Source of the DNA: Aselliscus stoliczkanus
Lineage: Eukaryota; Chordata; Mammalia; Chiroptera; Hipposideridae
Assembly (NCBI GenBank): GCA_033961575.1
Contig: CM066736.1
Span: forward strand, 92,016,852-92,080,851
Direction: 5' to 3'
Length of the DNA: 64,000 bases
Shown here: positions 34,188 through 46,235 of the stretch, piece by piece
How positions within the stretch are numbered: the first letter of the stretch is position 1
Layout of the letters: each line of letters starts with the position of its first letter
Notes under the pieces: generated by a model
What the model was told of the DNA's origin: nothing
What the model saw: only the letters and a program-made list of their open reading frames with translations
Database searches by the model: none
Translations under genes and position numbers: made by a program

Positions 34188-35130
34188 ACCATTGAAAACC
34201 CAGAAATAAACCCCTGTAAATATGGGCAGATAATTTTCAACAAAGGAGCCAAAAACATATAATGAAGAAATGAAAGCCTCTTCAAAAATGATTCTAGAAA
34301 AATTGGAAAGCCATGTGCAAAAGAATGAAATTAGACTGTTATCTGTCACCATATACCAAAATCAACTCAAAATGGATCAAAGACCTAAACATATGAGGTC
34401 AGACAATTAGATTAGCGAACACATCCTAGAAAAAGTGCTACATACCTCAATGCTGAATATCCCTATGGTCACCTTCAAAGTAGTCCCCTTGGGAAGCTAT
34501 GCACCAATGCCAGTGCCTAGTCCACCCTTCAAAGCAATTTTGGAACTCTTTTTCTGGAATGGCCATCAGAGCTGTCATCGTATTACCTTTGATGTTTTCA
34601 GTATCATCAAAATGTCTTCCTTTCAATATTTCCTTTATTTTGGGTAAAGAAAGAAGTCATTGGGGGCCAGATCAGGTGGGTAGGGAGGGTGTTCCAATAC
34701 AGTTATTTGTTTATTGGCTAAAAACTCCCTCACAGACAGTGCCATGTGAGCTGGGGTATTGTTGTGATGCAAGAGCCATGAATTGTTGGCAAAAAGTTCA
34801 GGTTGTTTTTGTCTAACTTTTCCCTTTTCAGCACTTCCAAATAGTAAATTTGTTAAACTGTGTGTCCAGTTGGTACAAATTCATAATGAATAATCCCTCT
34901 GATATCAAAAAAGTTTAGCTACATTGTTGCAAAAAGTTCACAAATTTAATTGTCTGACCTCCTAACACCTGAAACAGTAAACTGCATAGAAGAAAACACA
35001 GGTACTAAACTTATGAACCATGGGTTCAAAGAGGATTTTATGAATTTGGCTTCAAAGGCAAGGTAAGTAAAAGCTAATAAATGAAAGCGACTATATTAAA
35101 CTAAAAACTCTTCTGCAAAGCAAAGAAACA
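34188..35130 (+). mobile_element. Inverted upstream part of the same L1, split by mariner
   Basis: L1 ORF2 sequence in + orientation equal to that at 63635-64000 (phrases 'atatgggcagataattttcaac', 'gaaaattggaaagccatgtgc', 'aaaactcttctgcaaagcaaag'). In L1 order it lies upstream of the segment at 33465-34187, so the pair has the layout of a 5'-inverted (twin-primed) insertion on the minus strand. A mariner element interrupts it at 34394-34962. Confidence 0.85.
34394..34962 (-). mobile_element. Mariner-like element with transposase remnant
   Basis: 569 bp with near-perfect inverted ends (GAGGTCAGACAATTA), flanked by TA (34392-34393 and 34963-34964). The minus strand encodes the C-terminal half of a mariner transposase: ANNSWLLHHNNTPAH, VLEHPPYPPDLAPNDFFLYP and KGRHFDDTENIKGN pieces with stops between. 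The N-terminal DNA-binding half is deleted. The motif normally HDNAPAH reads HNNTPAH, so the second catalytic Asp is Asn, while the third Asp (in DLAPND) remains. It is inactive. Confidence 0.92.
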
Positions 35131-36604
35131 GGCCATGGACATTGAAACTGGAATAACCAGAAGTCAATGGGGGTAAGCTTGACTTTCACCAGGGCTTTCT
35201 CATTTTCTCTGCTCATGCCATCTTTCACCCATAATCACTTTGTTTGTAGATGCCTTAAGACAAGATCATGAAGTGAGAGTTGAATTCCAAGTTGAAATTA
35301 CTCCCAGTTAAAGATAAAGTGCTCCGATGCTCGTCTCATTTTGTGAAAGAAAGGTTTAGATATGGTCAGCAGCATTATCTTAATATGACAAAATCTCTAC
35401 AAATGGCTCCATGGCACATGGGTGTGATGAGTCAGGGGATATATGTAAGTCTGGCAAATGAAGTGCAACGTAATAGAATATATTTGTGTCATGGGACTTC
35501 TGCCAAGAGAGGTGAAGAACCATGGGGGAAAATAAGCGGGACAGTGATGGTCCTCAGCTATTTCAGGGATCATGGGCCCTGAAACCAGAGATGAGAATTG
35601 GTAGTGTTCCTACATACCAAGAAAGTGTTTCATCGATTCACCTCATACCTGGAGTTAGACCTTTAGTTGAAGGGAAGGGAGAGGATAGCAGTGGATTTTC
35701 TTCCAAGGCAGGGGAAGTACATATGCTGAACATTGGTGAAAAGCTACATTTAAATCCCCAGGGATGCATCTGCTATAACAGAGGGATATAGCAGTAGTTA
35801 GAATAGACTAAAGGGGCCATTTCATCTTACAGAACAATCTCCATCTTCTGGGATTGCTTATCACATGTCACCATTGTCTTTCACTTCTCCCAAAGAGAAC
35901 GTAATGGGTACTGGCAAAATCAAACCTGAAGAAGAGGGAAAAGCATGTCTGAGGGTGGAACAGCTGTGGTATATTACTGTCACAGGAGTGTCTGACCTGA
36001 CAGCTCTGATGTAGACAGGTTGCTTCTCAATTCTAGCTCCCTCAAGCCAGCAGTTGTCCTTGGAGGGTAACAGTGTGTGATATGAAAGATGTTTGCTGGA
36101 ATATGAGATCCCACACACTATTGTTTATGCCAATAGTTCCCCCATGTGTGATTGAATTCATTTTAGCAGTATTTTGGGACTCTACAATAAACAAAAATCA
36201 AGGTTCCATACCAGAGCTTCAAGGTGTCATTGATTTTTTTCTCACAGGAAACTGTAAAGTCTAGCATATGGACAATTCTAAGATCTATGGATGGCTGTAG
36301 ATGATGTTGGCATGGGATGAGTCTGACAAGCAGCTATGGAATTTAGAGTTTAGAATTGAAAGGTAAAATCTCTGTTGATAATTGATTAATGAATTAATAA
36401 TGCAATGTAAATGAGGATTCTGTTCAATATTTTAACATATTTATATAATATAGAAATATAATTTATAATATAATATCAAAAGAGCTGTTTTGGGGCAAGT
36501 AAGTTGCAACTACTTTTCCTTTGTATTTCCAAGGGTCCTTTATCATTCTTCCAAGTAGGAAGGTAATTTTAAGAGATTATTTTAGTTTTTTAGCTTATGT
36601 TTTA
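35131..36604. other. Intergenic, nothing recognised
   Basis: About 1.5 kb without a recognisable family. Open frames up to 100 codons (35280-35582) have no domain and average composition. Could hide old LTR sequence. Confidence 0.45.
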
Positions 36605-36712
36605 TTTTATTTTTATCTTTATTAAATTTATTGGGGTGACATTGGTTAGTAAGATTATACAAGTTTCATTTATACATTTCTATAATATATAAATGATGCA
36701 TAAAAGAGATTA
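36605..36712 (-). repeat. L1 3' UTR fragment
   Basis: About 100 bp with the 'attggggtgaca' L1 3' end signature in reverse orientation. Confidence 0.8.
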
Positions 36713-37568
36713 TTTTAGATCATTTCATAGCCACAGTCCTCATCCTTTCCAAAATTCTTCACTGGATCAGAGAATCAAGGCTCAATGGTAAAAGTCAGGC
36801 ATGATGAGACCTCATCATCACAGAGCCTAGACAGTTGACATGAGGCCAGACTTACGCAAGGCCACATACTATGGGAGTCAGGAGACTGAATGTAACTACG
36901 ATGGCTGTCTGCATAGTTCAATGTCTTATTTGGCACAACATTGTTCGAGTTCATTTGTGCTTCAGTTTGTATAAGAATATCCAGTTGGGTAGATGCATCA
37001 ACAGGAAAACAATCACTGGTCCACTGCTCTGTAGCCAGGCGGGAGACACTATTCAAAGTCTCTATATTACTGTACATCAAGAATAAGCAAGAGATAACAT
37101 GGCTGGATCTAAGCTAATAGGGAAGGAGGTTAGAATGAGTTAGGGAAAGTCACAGGGTCATAGGCAAAAGGCTGGGATTTAGAGCTGGAGTCTGATATCC
37201 CTGGGGAGGATTGAAGTACTAGTCCTAGAACTGCCCATTAGAATAGAGATGTCAGAACAGAAAGTCAGCTCACCTGGGAGGGCCATCTTGGGATGGGGGA
37301 AGTCAAAGACTGCGAACATACAATGGATTGTTTTCACACATAAAACACTATATATAGCTTGTGGTATAGGAAAATGTGGTCAGATCAGTGTGGCTGGTCC
37401 ACTGGCTCATGAACTGTCAAGTATAACTTGATTTCAAGACCACTGGGTGACAGTAAATTTTCTATTCGTGAATTTCCATCCAGTTTGGATGTGAAACTGG
37501 GTTTATCCTGAACATAGAGGAAGATCCATGGGCTGTGAGGCACAGGAAAGGACTGTAAAAATTAAATA
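36713..37568. other. Intergenic, nothing recognised
   Basis: No gene or repeat family recognised; open frames of 60-101 codons look incidental. Confidence 0.45.
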
Positions 37569-37580
37569 AGAAATGTCTTT

Positions 37581-37742
37581 ATTTTATTTTATTTTATTTA
37601 TTTATTTATTAGTCGAGCCATCCTGCCACCTGTTGGCAGCTCAGCAGCTGCTCAACTCAGGCCGGGGATCCAACCAGCAACCTTATTGCTCAGAGCTTGC
37701 ACTCTTGAGTGAGCTTTTAACCAACTGAGACACTCGGCTGGC
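37581..37742 (-). mobile_element. tRNA-derived SINE, second subfamily
   Basis: Same subfamily as 32401-32549, with a TTTA-rich tail, flanked by AGAAATGTCTTT at 37569-37580 and 37743-37754. Confidence 0.9.
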
Positions 37743-37754
37743 AGAAATGTCTTT

Positions 37755-39590
37755 CTTTTAGATATAATATAGAGAATACACAAGAGGATAAATTTTTAAA
37801 AGTCTATGATATCAGTAGCTAAATAATCACTTGCTTAATTTAAGTCAGTTATTTTGAAACTGTGATTTATAACACATTAGTTGATAATAAATATATTTAA
37901 TGGGTTGCCATCAGTATTTATTAAAACTGAAATTTAAAAAATATTATCTCTTATAATCATATAATTTTAGTTTTCAGAAAACATTTGTTTCAATTTTATT
38001 TGTGTGTGTATATTATAAATGTAAACTGTATTGCAATGTAAACTGTATTCCCTAGAGATGGTCATTTTCAAATCTTTAGAAAGAATACTGTTATAAGTCA
38101 AAAGTTCTTAAGAACAAAAATAGAATAATCAATTACTGCCCCACTTTTCTATTAATTTTGATAAGATAGGTGGGCCAAGGGTGAAACCTAAGAAACATTA
38201 ATGTCTAAGAAAGAAAAATGCCAGTGAGTACGGCAAGGAAGAGCAAGAACAAAGGCACAGATTCATTTTTCAGTAGAACCAGAAGAATGTGGCCTCGTGG
38301 AAGCCAATGAAGAGAATGTTTCAAAGAGACTTCCACTGTCAGGTGTAGCACAGACATTCAGTAAATATAAATAGAATAAAAGTGCATGGAATTTGGAAGT
38401 AAATATATTGTCGGTAAGTCTGGGTATGGAGGTTTCAGTAGAGGGTGAGAGAAGAAGCCAGATTGCTGTGATTTGAGAAGTAAAGAGGAGGTGGGGAAGT
38501 TGAGATAGTAGGTATAAATCACACTTTTATAGTTTTAAAAAGGTAGAAAGACTGGAAAGTAGCAAGAGGGAGGGGAGGAAGCAAGGTAGCCTTTTATATT
38601 TTTATTACTTTCAGGATAGGAGGTGAGATTAGCTCATTTATAAAATGAGAAGAAGCCAGTATAGAGAGTTTGAAAATAAAGATTGAACAAGGTCCAAGAG
38701 AAGTCAGGAACAAATGTATTCAAGAAGAATAATTGAAAAGTTTTCCTTGGCTAGAATTATGGGGACTTTATCTCCTTAGACTGGAAGCAAGGAGGTAAGG
38801 AAGGATATGAATAATTATGAATTAATATAGGGAGGAAAAAGATCAGGGGAAGCTAGTAAGCCAGGCCTGGCAGAGTTAGAGTGATTACATCTGACCTCTA
38901 TATTCTCAGTTAAGAAAGAAACATGATTATCTGCTAAGAGTAAGGAAGCTAGGCTTGAGAAGAGAGTGAAGTTTTGAATGCTTGGTGAGGAAAATAGGTG
39001 ACATTGCTAAATAAGTAAAATCAAAAGGATTTCTTGATGGAATTGAAGGATGTTGAAGAGTGGTCGAAATTCACCAAAGAGGGCAACAGAAGTACAGGTT
39101 TCTTAGAGAAGAGTCAAATTTTGTTTAGTCAAGGAAATAGGAGTTTGCTGTAGATTAAGGATATAGGAATGTTTGTGTAAGAAGGACGAAGGGTTTCAGA
39201 GAACATGAAGTAATGTTCTGGGGTAAGAGAGTGAGGGTGGGTGCACAGTGGGAAGCTGGGTCAGAAGAGAGGAATCAGAGAGATATGAAAAGAAGAGTAG
39301 CTGAAAAGGTAACCATTTACAATCTAAAGGGTGACCAAGGAGTAGAAGTGGGAAGCCTGGTGAGTTAGGTGACATTGAGGTCATGACTTTCTATTAATCT
39401 GAGCTCTCAAATTATGTCTTATCTCTTCCATGATCCTGTCAATTTCCTTGGAGATTACCCATACCAGGATTACCACAGTATCCTCCTAAGTGATCCCTCT
39501 GGATTCAGTCTTATTTCCTGCAATCCATTTTCCACACTGGTGTTATAGAAAAAAATTTGAAGAACAGATATAGAAATATTAATATTACAA
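37755..39590. other. Intergenic; purine-rich ancient repeat at about 38220-39130
   Basis: The interval 38220-39130 is strikingly rich in A and G on + and has phrases ('ggaagccaatgaagagaatgtttcaaagag', 'agaagccagattgctgtg') of a widely dispersed old mammalian repeat whose name I am not sure of. The related section at 40230-40760 is an earlier part of the same consensus. No coding signal. Confidence 0.45.
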
Positions 39591-39603
39591 CACTGATGCC
39601 ACT

Positions 39604-39716
39604 TTTTTTTTTTTTTTTTTTTGAGGGCAGTGTCACTGGCTCCCACATGTGGGACCCAAACTGGGGCCAACGGCCTCTGAAGCCAGCGCTCAACCACCGT
39701 GCCACTCGGCCAGCCC
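39604..39716 (-). mobile_element. Short-form tRNA-derived SINE
   Basis: Reverse-oriented short SINE with a T tract of about 19 bases, flanked by GATGCCACT / GATGTCACT (39595-39603 and 39717-39725). Confidence 0.9.
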
Positions 39717-39849
39717 GATGTCACTCTTATTTAACATACTTTAAGATACCCTCAAGGCCAGCTCTAATCTTCTTGGCATACTATACAACATAGATCATGA
39801 TCTGGCCAGGCTGACCTTTCCTCCTTTGTGTCTTTTCTTTTTCTTTCTT

Positions 39850-39988
39850 TCTTTTTTTTGAATTTCTATATCACATTGAGTGTTCACCACCCAGAGTGAA
39901 TTCTCCTTTCATCACCATATATTTGTTCCCCTTTACCCTCTTCTACCATCTCCTTCCCCTTTTACTGTCTGGGAACCACTTTGTTTTT
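39850..39988 (-). repeat. L1 3' UTR fragment
   Basis: Matches 1740-1860 and 33560-33660 of this window ('ttcaccacccagagtg', 'caccatatatttg', 'gggaaccact'). Confidence 0.8.
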
Positions 39989-40229
39989 CCTCCTTTGTTC
40001 CAGTTTTTAAATTTTTAAAAAACTTTTCTGATTCAATATTATTATGTGCTAGATTTCAAATGCTGAATTACAAAGCAATGAAAAAGTGGACAACTATCCC
40101 TTATAACATGGATCTTACATTTTAGTGAGGGGAGAGAGATAAAACAAGAAATAAAATATTAAAAATGTTATCTATTACATGGTTTAAAGTGCTTTGGAGC
40201 TAAAAAAAAAAAAAAAGCAAGATAAGGGG

Positions 40230-40760
40230 AATACAGAATATGGGGAGGAGTTGTAATTTTAAATAGGATGGTTAGGTCATAACTTAATGGGAAGGTGACC
40301 TTTGAGCAAAACTCAAAGAACACTCTAGGTGGAAAAAATAACCAGTTAAAGATTCTGAGGTGATATTAAGGAGAGCAGCAAGGAGACCAATGGAACTGGG
40401 AACAGAGTGGGTAAACTCTGGGATAGGTTAGGAGCTGAGGTCAGAGAAGTAAGTGGAGTAAACATATTGACCCATTGTAAAGATTTAAGCTTTTATTCTA
40501 AGTGAGTAAAAGAGGGAGCTATAAGAGGGCATTGAGTGGAGAATCAAAATAATAGTTTTTTATCTAAGGGGATTCCTCTGGTTACTCTGTTGAAGACTTA
40601 AGAGGGACAAGAAAAGAAACAAGGAGACCAGATCACATTGCAATAATCCAGGAGGGAGCCAATGGCTTGGATCAGAGGGGTGGCAGGGAAAGAGATGTTA
40701 GGTGACATGATCCTGGATATATTTTGAAAACGGATGTGTGTTTATAAATGTGAGTATATA
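40230..40760 (+). repeat. Ancient dispersed mammalian repeat, unnamed
   Basis: Carries the recognisable consensus order 'gcaaggagaccaatgg', 'ggagctgaggtcagagaagtaa', 'gcttttattctaagtgag', 'ggagaccagatcacattgcaataatccagg', 'cctggatatattttgaa'. I recognise the consensus but not its catalogue name. Confidence 0.5.
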
Positions 40761-40947
40761 AATGTTAGTATTGTCATGTTGGCTCTACTAAGTTAAGTCA
40801 GATGATTAGAATTCTGTGCTGATTCCAGTCCATTAAAATTTTTCTCTGATAATGAGATTCAATTATGAATTAAAGAATTAATTACTTCCTACTATGTGCC
40901 AGGTACTGGGCTAGGTATAGTGGACCCAATGGTAGAAAATACATAGT

Positions 40948-41350
40948 GGACCAGCTGAGTGGCACGTTGGTTAAGAGTTGGCTTGGGATGCCAGCTTTGA
41001 GCAGCAGGGCCCCAGTTTTGATCCCATATGAGGCCAATGATGCTGCGTCCTCTACAGCTAATATGGTGAACAGCAGCTCAACCTGGAGCTGGGCTGCCAT
41101 GAGTAGCTGGCGACAGTGTAGGCTGCAGTGGGGCTGGCTGGCACCTGGCGTGAGCCGCCATGAGTGGCCATCCAATGGTCAGCGAACGACTGCCTCACCC
41201 AGGAAGAGCACAATGATCACAATACCAACATGGGCCAATAAAGTGATGTCCTCCACAACTAGGCTGAAGAACAAAAAGGACAGCAACTTGTCTGTTCCCC
41301 TTCCCTGATTCCCCAACACTATTCCCTCCCCCAATTCCCCAATTTAAAAA
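40948..41350 (+). mobile_element. Long-form tRNA-derived SINE
   Basis: The only + strand long-form copy: degenerate head (CCAGCTGAGTGGCACGTTGG), middle part, and CCCCAATTCCCCAATTTAAA end. Flanked by AAAATACATAGT at 40936-40947 and 41351-41362, perfect. Confidence 0.93.
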
Positions 41351-41445
41351 AAAATACATAGTTTCTGTCCAGTAAGATTTTGAGAACCATAGAAATAGCT
41401 CATATGAGTATCTGAATTCAGAAAGTCTTAGACAATCCAGAGTTT

Positions 41446-41517
41446 GCTAAAAAATGTATACACATTTTACACATTTTAAGATAACATCTCTTAAAATGTG
41501 TATACTTTTTGGTACTC
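41446..41517. mobile_element. Minimal mariner-type MITE (hairpin)
   Basis: 72 bp formed almost entirely by two inverted arms: AAAAAATGTATACACATTTTA at the left against TAAAATGTGTATACTTTTTGG at the right around 'acatctct'. Same ends as the element at 28507-28736. Confidence 0.8.
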
Positions 41518-42520
41518 TCTGTATCTAGTGGTGTGCCATTGTGAAGTCTTCAGAAATCCACCTCCTTAGCAACGAAGTCATCTTAAAGGGAAAGTGGAGT
41601 CTATAGGTGATTGCTCTACATTCTGTTTTGCTCCCTGGGTGTCAGAATTGGAGGGCAGGGAAAATCTGTGTTTGTCCCCAAGATGGGGATAGAGCTTCTC
41701 ATTCAGAGAGTAGATATTTGCTGAGTCAGAAGGTCTATAGATCTGTTCCCAATGCACTTCAAGTATGAGGAAAGAAGATAAATGTTACTCTCCCTATATT
41801 GCCCTAAAGAAATTCCTATCTTCTGTAACCTGTGGCTAAGATTTCTGAAAATTAAACCCAGAGTATCACTCTGCCATTGGCTGAATTATACTTCAAATTA
41901 AATTCAGAAGTTCCCAACGTGTCTTTTGTAAAAGTGAAGGCATTAATTAGGAAAGAATGGGATCTTGAAAATTGTATTGGAGAAATACAGATAGATCCCA
42001 ATGACTCTGGGGTCATTGAACCTTAAGTACTGCTAAGTTTCTTTACCAATGGAAACTTTACCAATAACTCTTCCACCTCTGCCTGAGAGGTTAGCCTTCC
42101 TTTGCCATAAGAACCTGTAATGGCCTCTCCTGAGGTCACTGCCTTTCACAGTACTGCTGATTTTCCTTAGGGCTCACCCTCACCATCTCTCTTCGCTTAT
42201 AAACTTGTAAGTAGACTCATGTCCCAGCAGACTCCAAAGGGTGGGGTACAAAGTGTGACTCCTGAGATGTGTTGTATATTATTCTAAGAACAACCTGATT
42301 TTTTCCAATGTATACAAACAGAAATATGGAAAATGTGTAGGAATATATCTTATGGGTGTAGAGTCATGGTAGAAGGAAAAAAAAGTTGAATCAGGCTGAA
42401 TTTATTGATATGAGAATTTACAGAGATCCTGGAGTTAATGTTATAGCTCAAGAGGTTAGACAGGACCCTAAAGTTTGTTTAGTTGATTGGCTGAAACATG
42501 GACCCTAAATAAAATTGTAA
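41518..42520. other. Intergenic, nothing recognised
   Basis: One kilobase of unassigned sequence, no coding signal. Confidence 0.5.
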
Positions 42521-43641
42521 TGTCTTGGTTTTTTTTGAATAGCCTGAGGAGAATAGGTGTTAATTCTTTTTGAATGTTTGGTAAAATTTATCTGTGAAGC
42601 CATCTGGTCCAGGACTTTTTTATGTAGGTAGCTTGTAGACTACTGATTCAATTTTGTTGGTAGTAATCAGTCTCTTCAGATTTTCTGTTTCTTCTTTATT
42701 CAGCTTTGGAAGATTGTATGCTTCTAGGAATTTATCCATTTTTTTCAGACTGTCCAATTTGTTGGCATATAGTTGCTTATAGTATTTTCTTAAACCATTT
42801 TGTATTTCTGCAGTGTCCATTGTCCCTTTTCCTCATTCATTTCTGATTTTATTTATGTGGGTCTTCTCTCTTTTTTCTTTGATAAGTCTATTTAAAGGTT
42901 TGTGAATTTTGTTTATTCTTTCAACAAACTAGCTCTTTGTGTCATTGATCTTTTGTATTGTTTTTTTTTAAATCCCTATTTTGTTTATTTCCACTCTAAT
43001 CTTTATTATTTCCTTTCTTGTACTCAGTTTGGGCTTTGTTTGTGGTTTTTTTCCAGTTCCCTTAGGTGTAAAGACAGACTGTTTATTTGAAAAATTTTTT
43101 GTTCCTTTATGTAGGCCTGCATTGCTATGCATTTCCCTCTGCCTCTGAAGACTGCTTTCGATATGTCCCATAGATTTTGGTTCATTGTGATTTCATTTTC
43201 ATTTGTCTCAGGGTATCTTGGCTTCTTCCTTGATCTCATTGTTGACCCATCCATTATTTAGTAGCATGTTATTTAGCCTTAGAATGTTTGTGTATGTTTT
43301 TTTCTTGTAATTATTTTCTAGTTTTATACCATTGTAGTCAGAATATGCTTGATATGATTTCAATCTTCTTAAATTTATTGAGACTTTTTGTGGTCTAACA
43401 TTTGGTCTGTCTTGGAAAATGTTCCATGTGCAACATTTTAAAAGAATGTATATTCTTCTGCTTTGGGGAGAAATGTTCTAAAAATATCAATTAAATCCAT
43501 CTGGTCTAGTGTGTCATTTAAGGCCTCTGTTTCTGTGTTAATTTTCTGTCTGGAAGATCTGTCCACTGGTGTCAGTGGGATGTTAAAGTCCCCTACTATG
43601 ATTGTGCTACTATTGGTTTCTGCCTTCATGTCAGTCAATAT

Positions 43642-44022
43642 TTATTTTATATATTTAGGTGCTCCTATGTTAGGTGCATAAATGTTTACTAAGGTGATGT
43701 CCTCTTGTTGGATTGATCCCTCTATTATTACATAATGTCCTTCTTTGTCCCTTATTATAGTCTTAATTTTAAAGTCTATTTTGTCTGATATGAGTGTTGC
43801 TATCCCTGCTTTTTTCTGGTTTCCTTTTACATGCAATATCTTTTTCCATCCCTTTACTTTCAGGTTATATTTGTCTTTTGATATGAGACAGAGACAGCAC
43901 ACACATGGATCTTGTTTTCTTATCCATTCAGGTACGCTATGTCTTTTGATTGGAGTATTTAATCCATTTACATTTAAAGTTATTATTGATAGGTACATAG
44001 TTATTGTCATTTTATTATTCAT
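43642..44022 (-). pseudogene. L1 ORF2 endonuclease N-terminal part
   Basis: 126 codons from the ORF2 start, with LNVNGLNTPIKRHSVPEW, the DPCVCCL segment and KAGIATLISDKIDFK, ending in VNIYAPN. These are the apurinic-endonuclease-like fold signatures of L1 that nick target DNA. The glutamate expected after the CCL strand (in QET) is lost by a small deletion. Further endonuclease sequence continues at 43438-43638 in a shifted frame. Confidence 0.85.
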
Positions 44023-45615
44023 ATTTTTTTATCTTTGTTTGGTTTTGCCTTTCTTGTGCTTAAAGAAGTTCTTTTAACAATTCTTGTAATACTGGCATAG
44101 TGGTAATGAATTCCTCTAACTTTTTCTCCTCTGGGAAGCTCTTTATTAGTCCTTCAATTTTAATTGATAGCTTTGCTGGTTAGAGTAGTCTTGGTTGTGG
44201 GTCATTACTTTTCATCACTTTGAATATTTCCTGCCACTCTCTTCTGGCCTACAGTTTCTGTTGAGAAACCTACTCATAGTCTTATGGGAGCTCCCTAGTA
44301 AGTAACTAGTTGTCTTTCTCTGGCTGCTTTTAGGATTCTCTCTTTGACTTTACCTTTACCATTTTAATTATGATGTGTCTTGGTGTGGGCCTGTCAGGGT
44401 TCATCTTGTTTGAGACTCTCTCTGCTTCCTGGGCTTGTGTATCTATTTTCTTCACCAAGTTAGGGAAGTTTTCAGTCATTATTTCTTCAAATAGGATTTC
44501 AATCCCTTGCTATCACTCTTGGCCTTCTGGTACTTCTGTGATGCGAATGTTGTTGTGCTTGATGTTGTCCCCAGGTCTTTTAAACTATCTCCACTGATTT
44601 TTATTCTTTTTGCTTTTTGTTGTTCCGATTGGGTGTTTTCTTCTACCTTGTTTTCTAAATCACTGATTCAATCCTCTGTTTCATCTAATCTGCTATTGAT
44701 GCCGTCTAGTGTATTCTTCATTTTAGTTATTATATTCTTTATTTCTGACTGGTTCTTTTTCATGGTGGCCTCCATTTCATTTAGTTCTATTTCTGGAGGT
44801 TTCTTCTGTTCTTTTATTTGGGACATGTTTCTTTGTTTCCTCACTCTGGTTGCCTCTCTGTGTTTGCTTCTATGTATTAGGTAGATCTCCTATGTCGTTC
44901 AGTCTTTGCTGGGTGGCCTTATGTATTATATGTCTTGTGTGGTCCAATGATGCCATCTCTCTGATCTCTTGTGTGTGTGTTCCAAGAGTGTCCCTTGACT
45001 GTTCTCCTATTGTATTTGAGCCTTGGTTGCTTTTGGCACTTAGGTAAGTGGGATGATTCCCAGGCTGACTGGCTGTGATGATTGGCTATGCCCACTGTGT
45101 ATCAGCTGCTGTGTAGGGGCTGACCCTTCAGAGGAGGGTTCACCCATGTGAGCTCTTGTGCCTGTTGAGACCACCCTTTCAGTGTGCTGCTTGTGTGCTA
45201 ACCAGGTCATGCTCTAGTATGTTCTGATGCTGACCTCTGGGTGTATTGTTTTTGGTGGGAGGGTTCCTGTGCAGTCCAATTTTAGCATTGTAGTTCCCAC
45301 TGGCCCATGGCTACCAGTAGAAGCTGCAAAGCTATATGTAATTGGCTGCTATCTGTGCTGAACCTGGAGGAGTGTAGGGGTGGCCTCACTGTGAATATAG
45401 GCTGGCTGCTACCAGTATTTGGCCTGGGACAGCATAGCAAAAGGCCTAGGGCCCCCCTTGACCTGTTGCCATTTGCCAGCTGCTTACAAGGCTTAGCTGT
45501 TGAAAGAGCCTCCTTAGGTGTGTGGAATGTTCACCCAGTGTTGAGAGTGTCTTCAGTGATGCAGCATTAACTGGGAGGGGTGAGGTCCCAGTGAGTCACA
45601 GGATTTGCTGGTGTC

Positions 45616-46235
45616 TTTTACAAGGTTACTGCAGATTCAGTTCTTGTGCCAATGCATGGCCTATGAACACTTTGAAAAATATTCTAAGAACATCGCAGCC
45701 AGCTAGCTTCCACTCACTGTGGGCTTGCAGATCTTCAAAAGCTGCCCAGGAGAGTCTGTGACACAAGTTGTAACTCACTGACCACCACAAAAAGTTCCCC
45801 ATGCAGTTATGGGTTGTCCTATGCTGCAAAAGCCTTCCCCAGCTTATGGGTCAGGGCTAGCCATCCAGGTGCCAAGAGCGCCCCCTGGTAATGCAGGTGT
45901 AGGTGGGTGGGGAGGGGTTCCAGGGAAATACAGAGTATAGGTGGTGGTTTTTACAAAGTTAATGAAGTTTTGGTTCTTATACCATTGTCAGGCCTGTGAT
46001 CACTTTATAAATGTCCTGAGAACACCACAGCCAGCCACCATTCTCTTTAAGCCCACAGGTCCCTGAAAACCTCCCAAGAGAGACTATAGAGCAGGTTGTG
46101 GCTCACTGCCTACCAAAAATTTTGCAGACAGCCATGGGCCATTTGCTGCTATAAATTTGTTCTGCAGCTTTTGGGGCAGGGCCAACACTGGGAATGCCCC
46201 AGGGAAAGCAATACTAGCTGTGTGGGGTGGGTACC
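45616..46235 (-). repeat. Two tandem units of about 333 bp in L1 5' UTR
   Basis: 'TTTTACAAGGTTACTGCAG' at 45616 recurs as 'TTTTACAAAGTTAATGAAG' at 45949, and downstream phrases repeat in the same order ('cacagccagc', 'gactcactg.ctaccaaaaa', 'ggggcagggc'). Comparable units occur in the L1 at 7521-18701. Confidence 0.7.
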
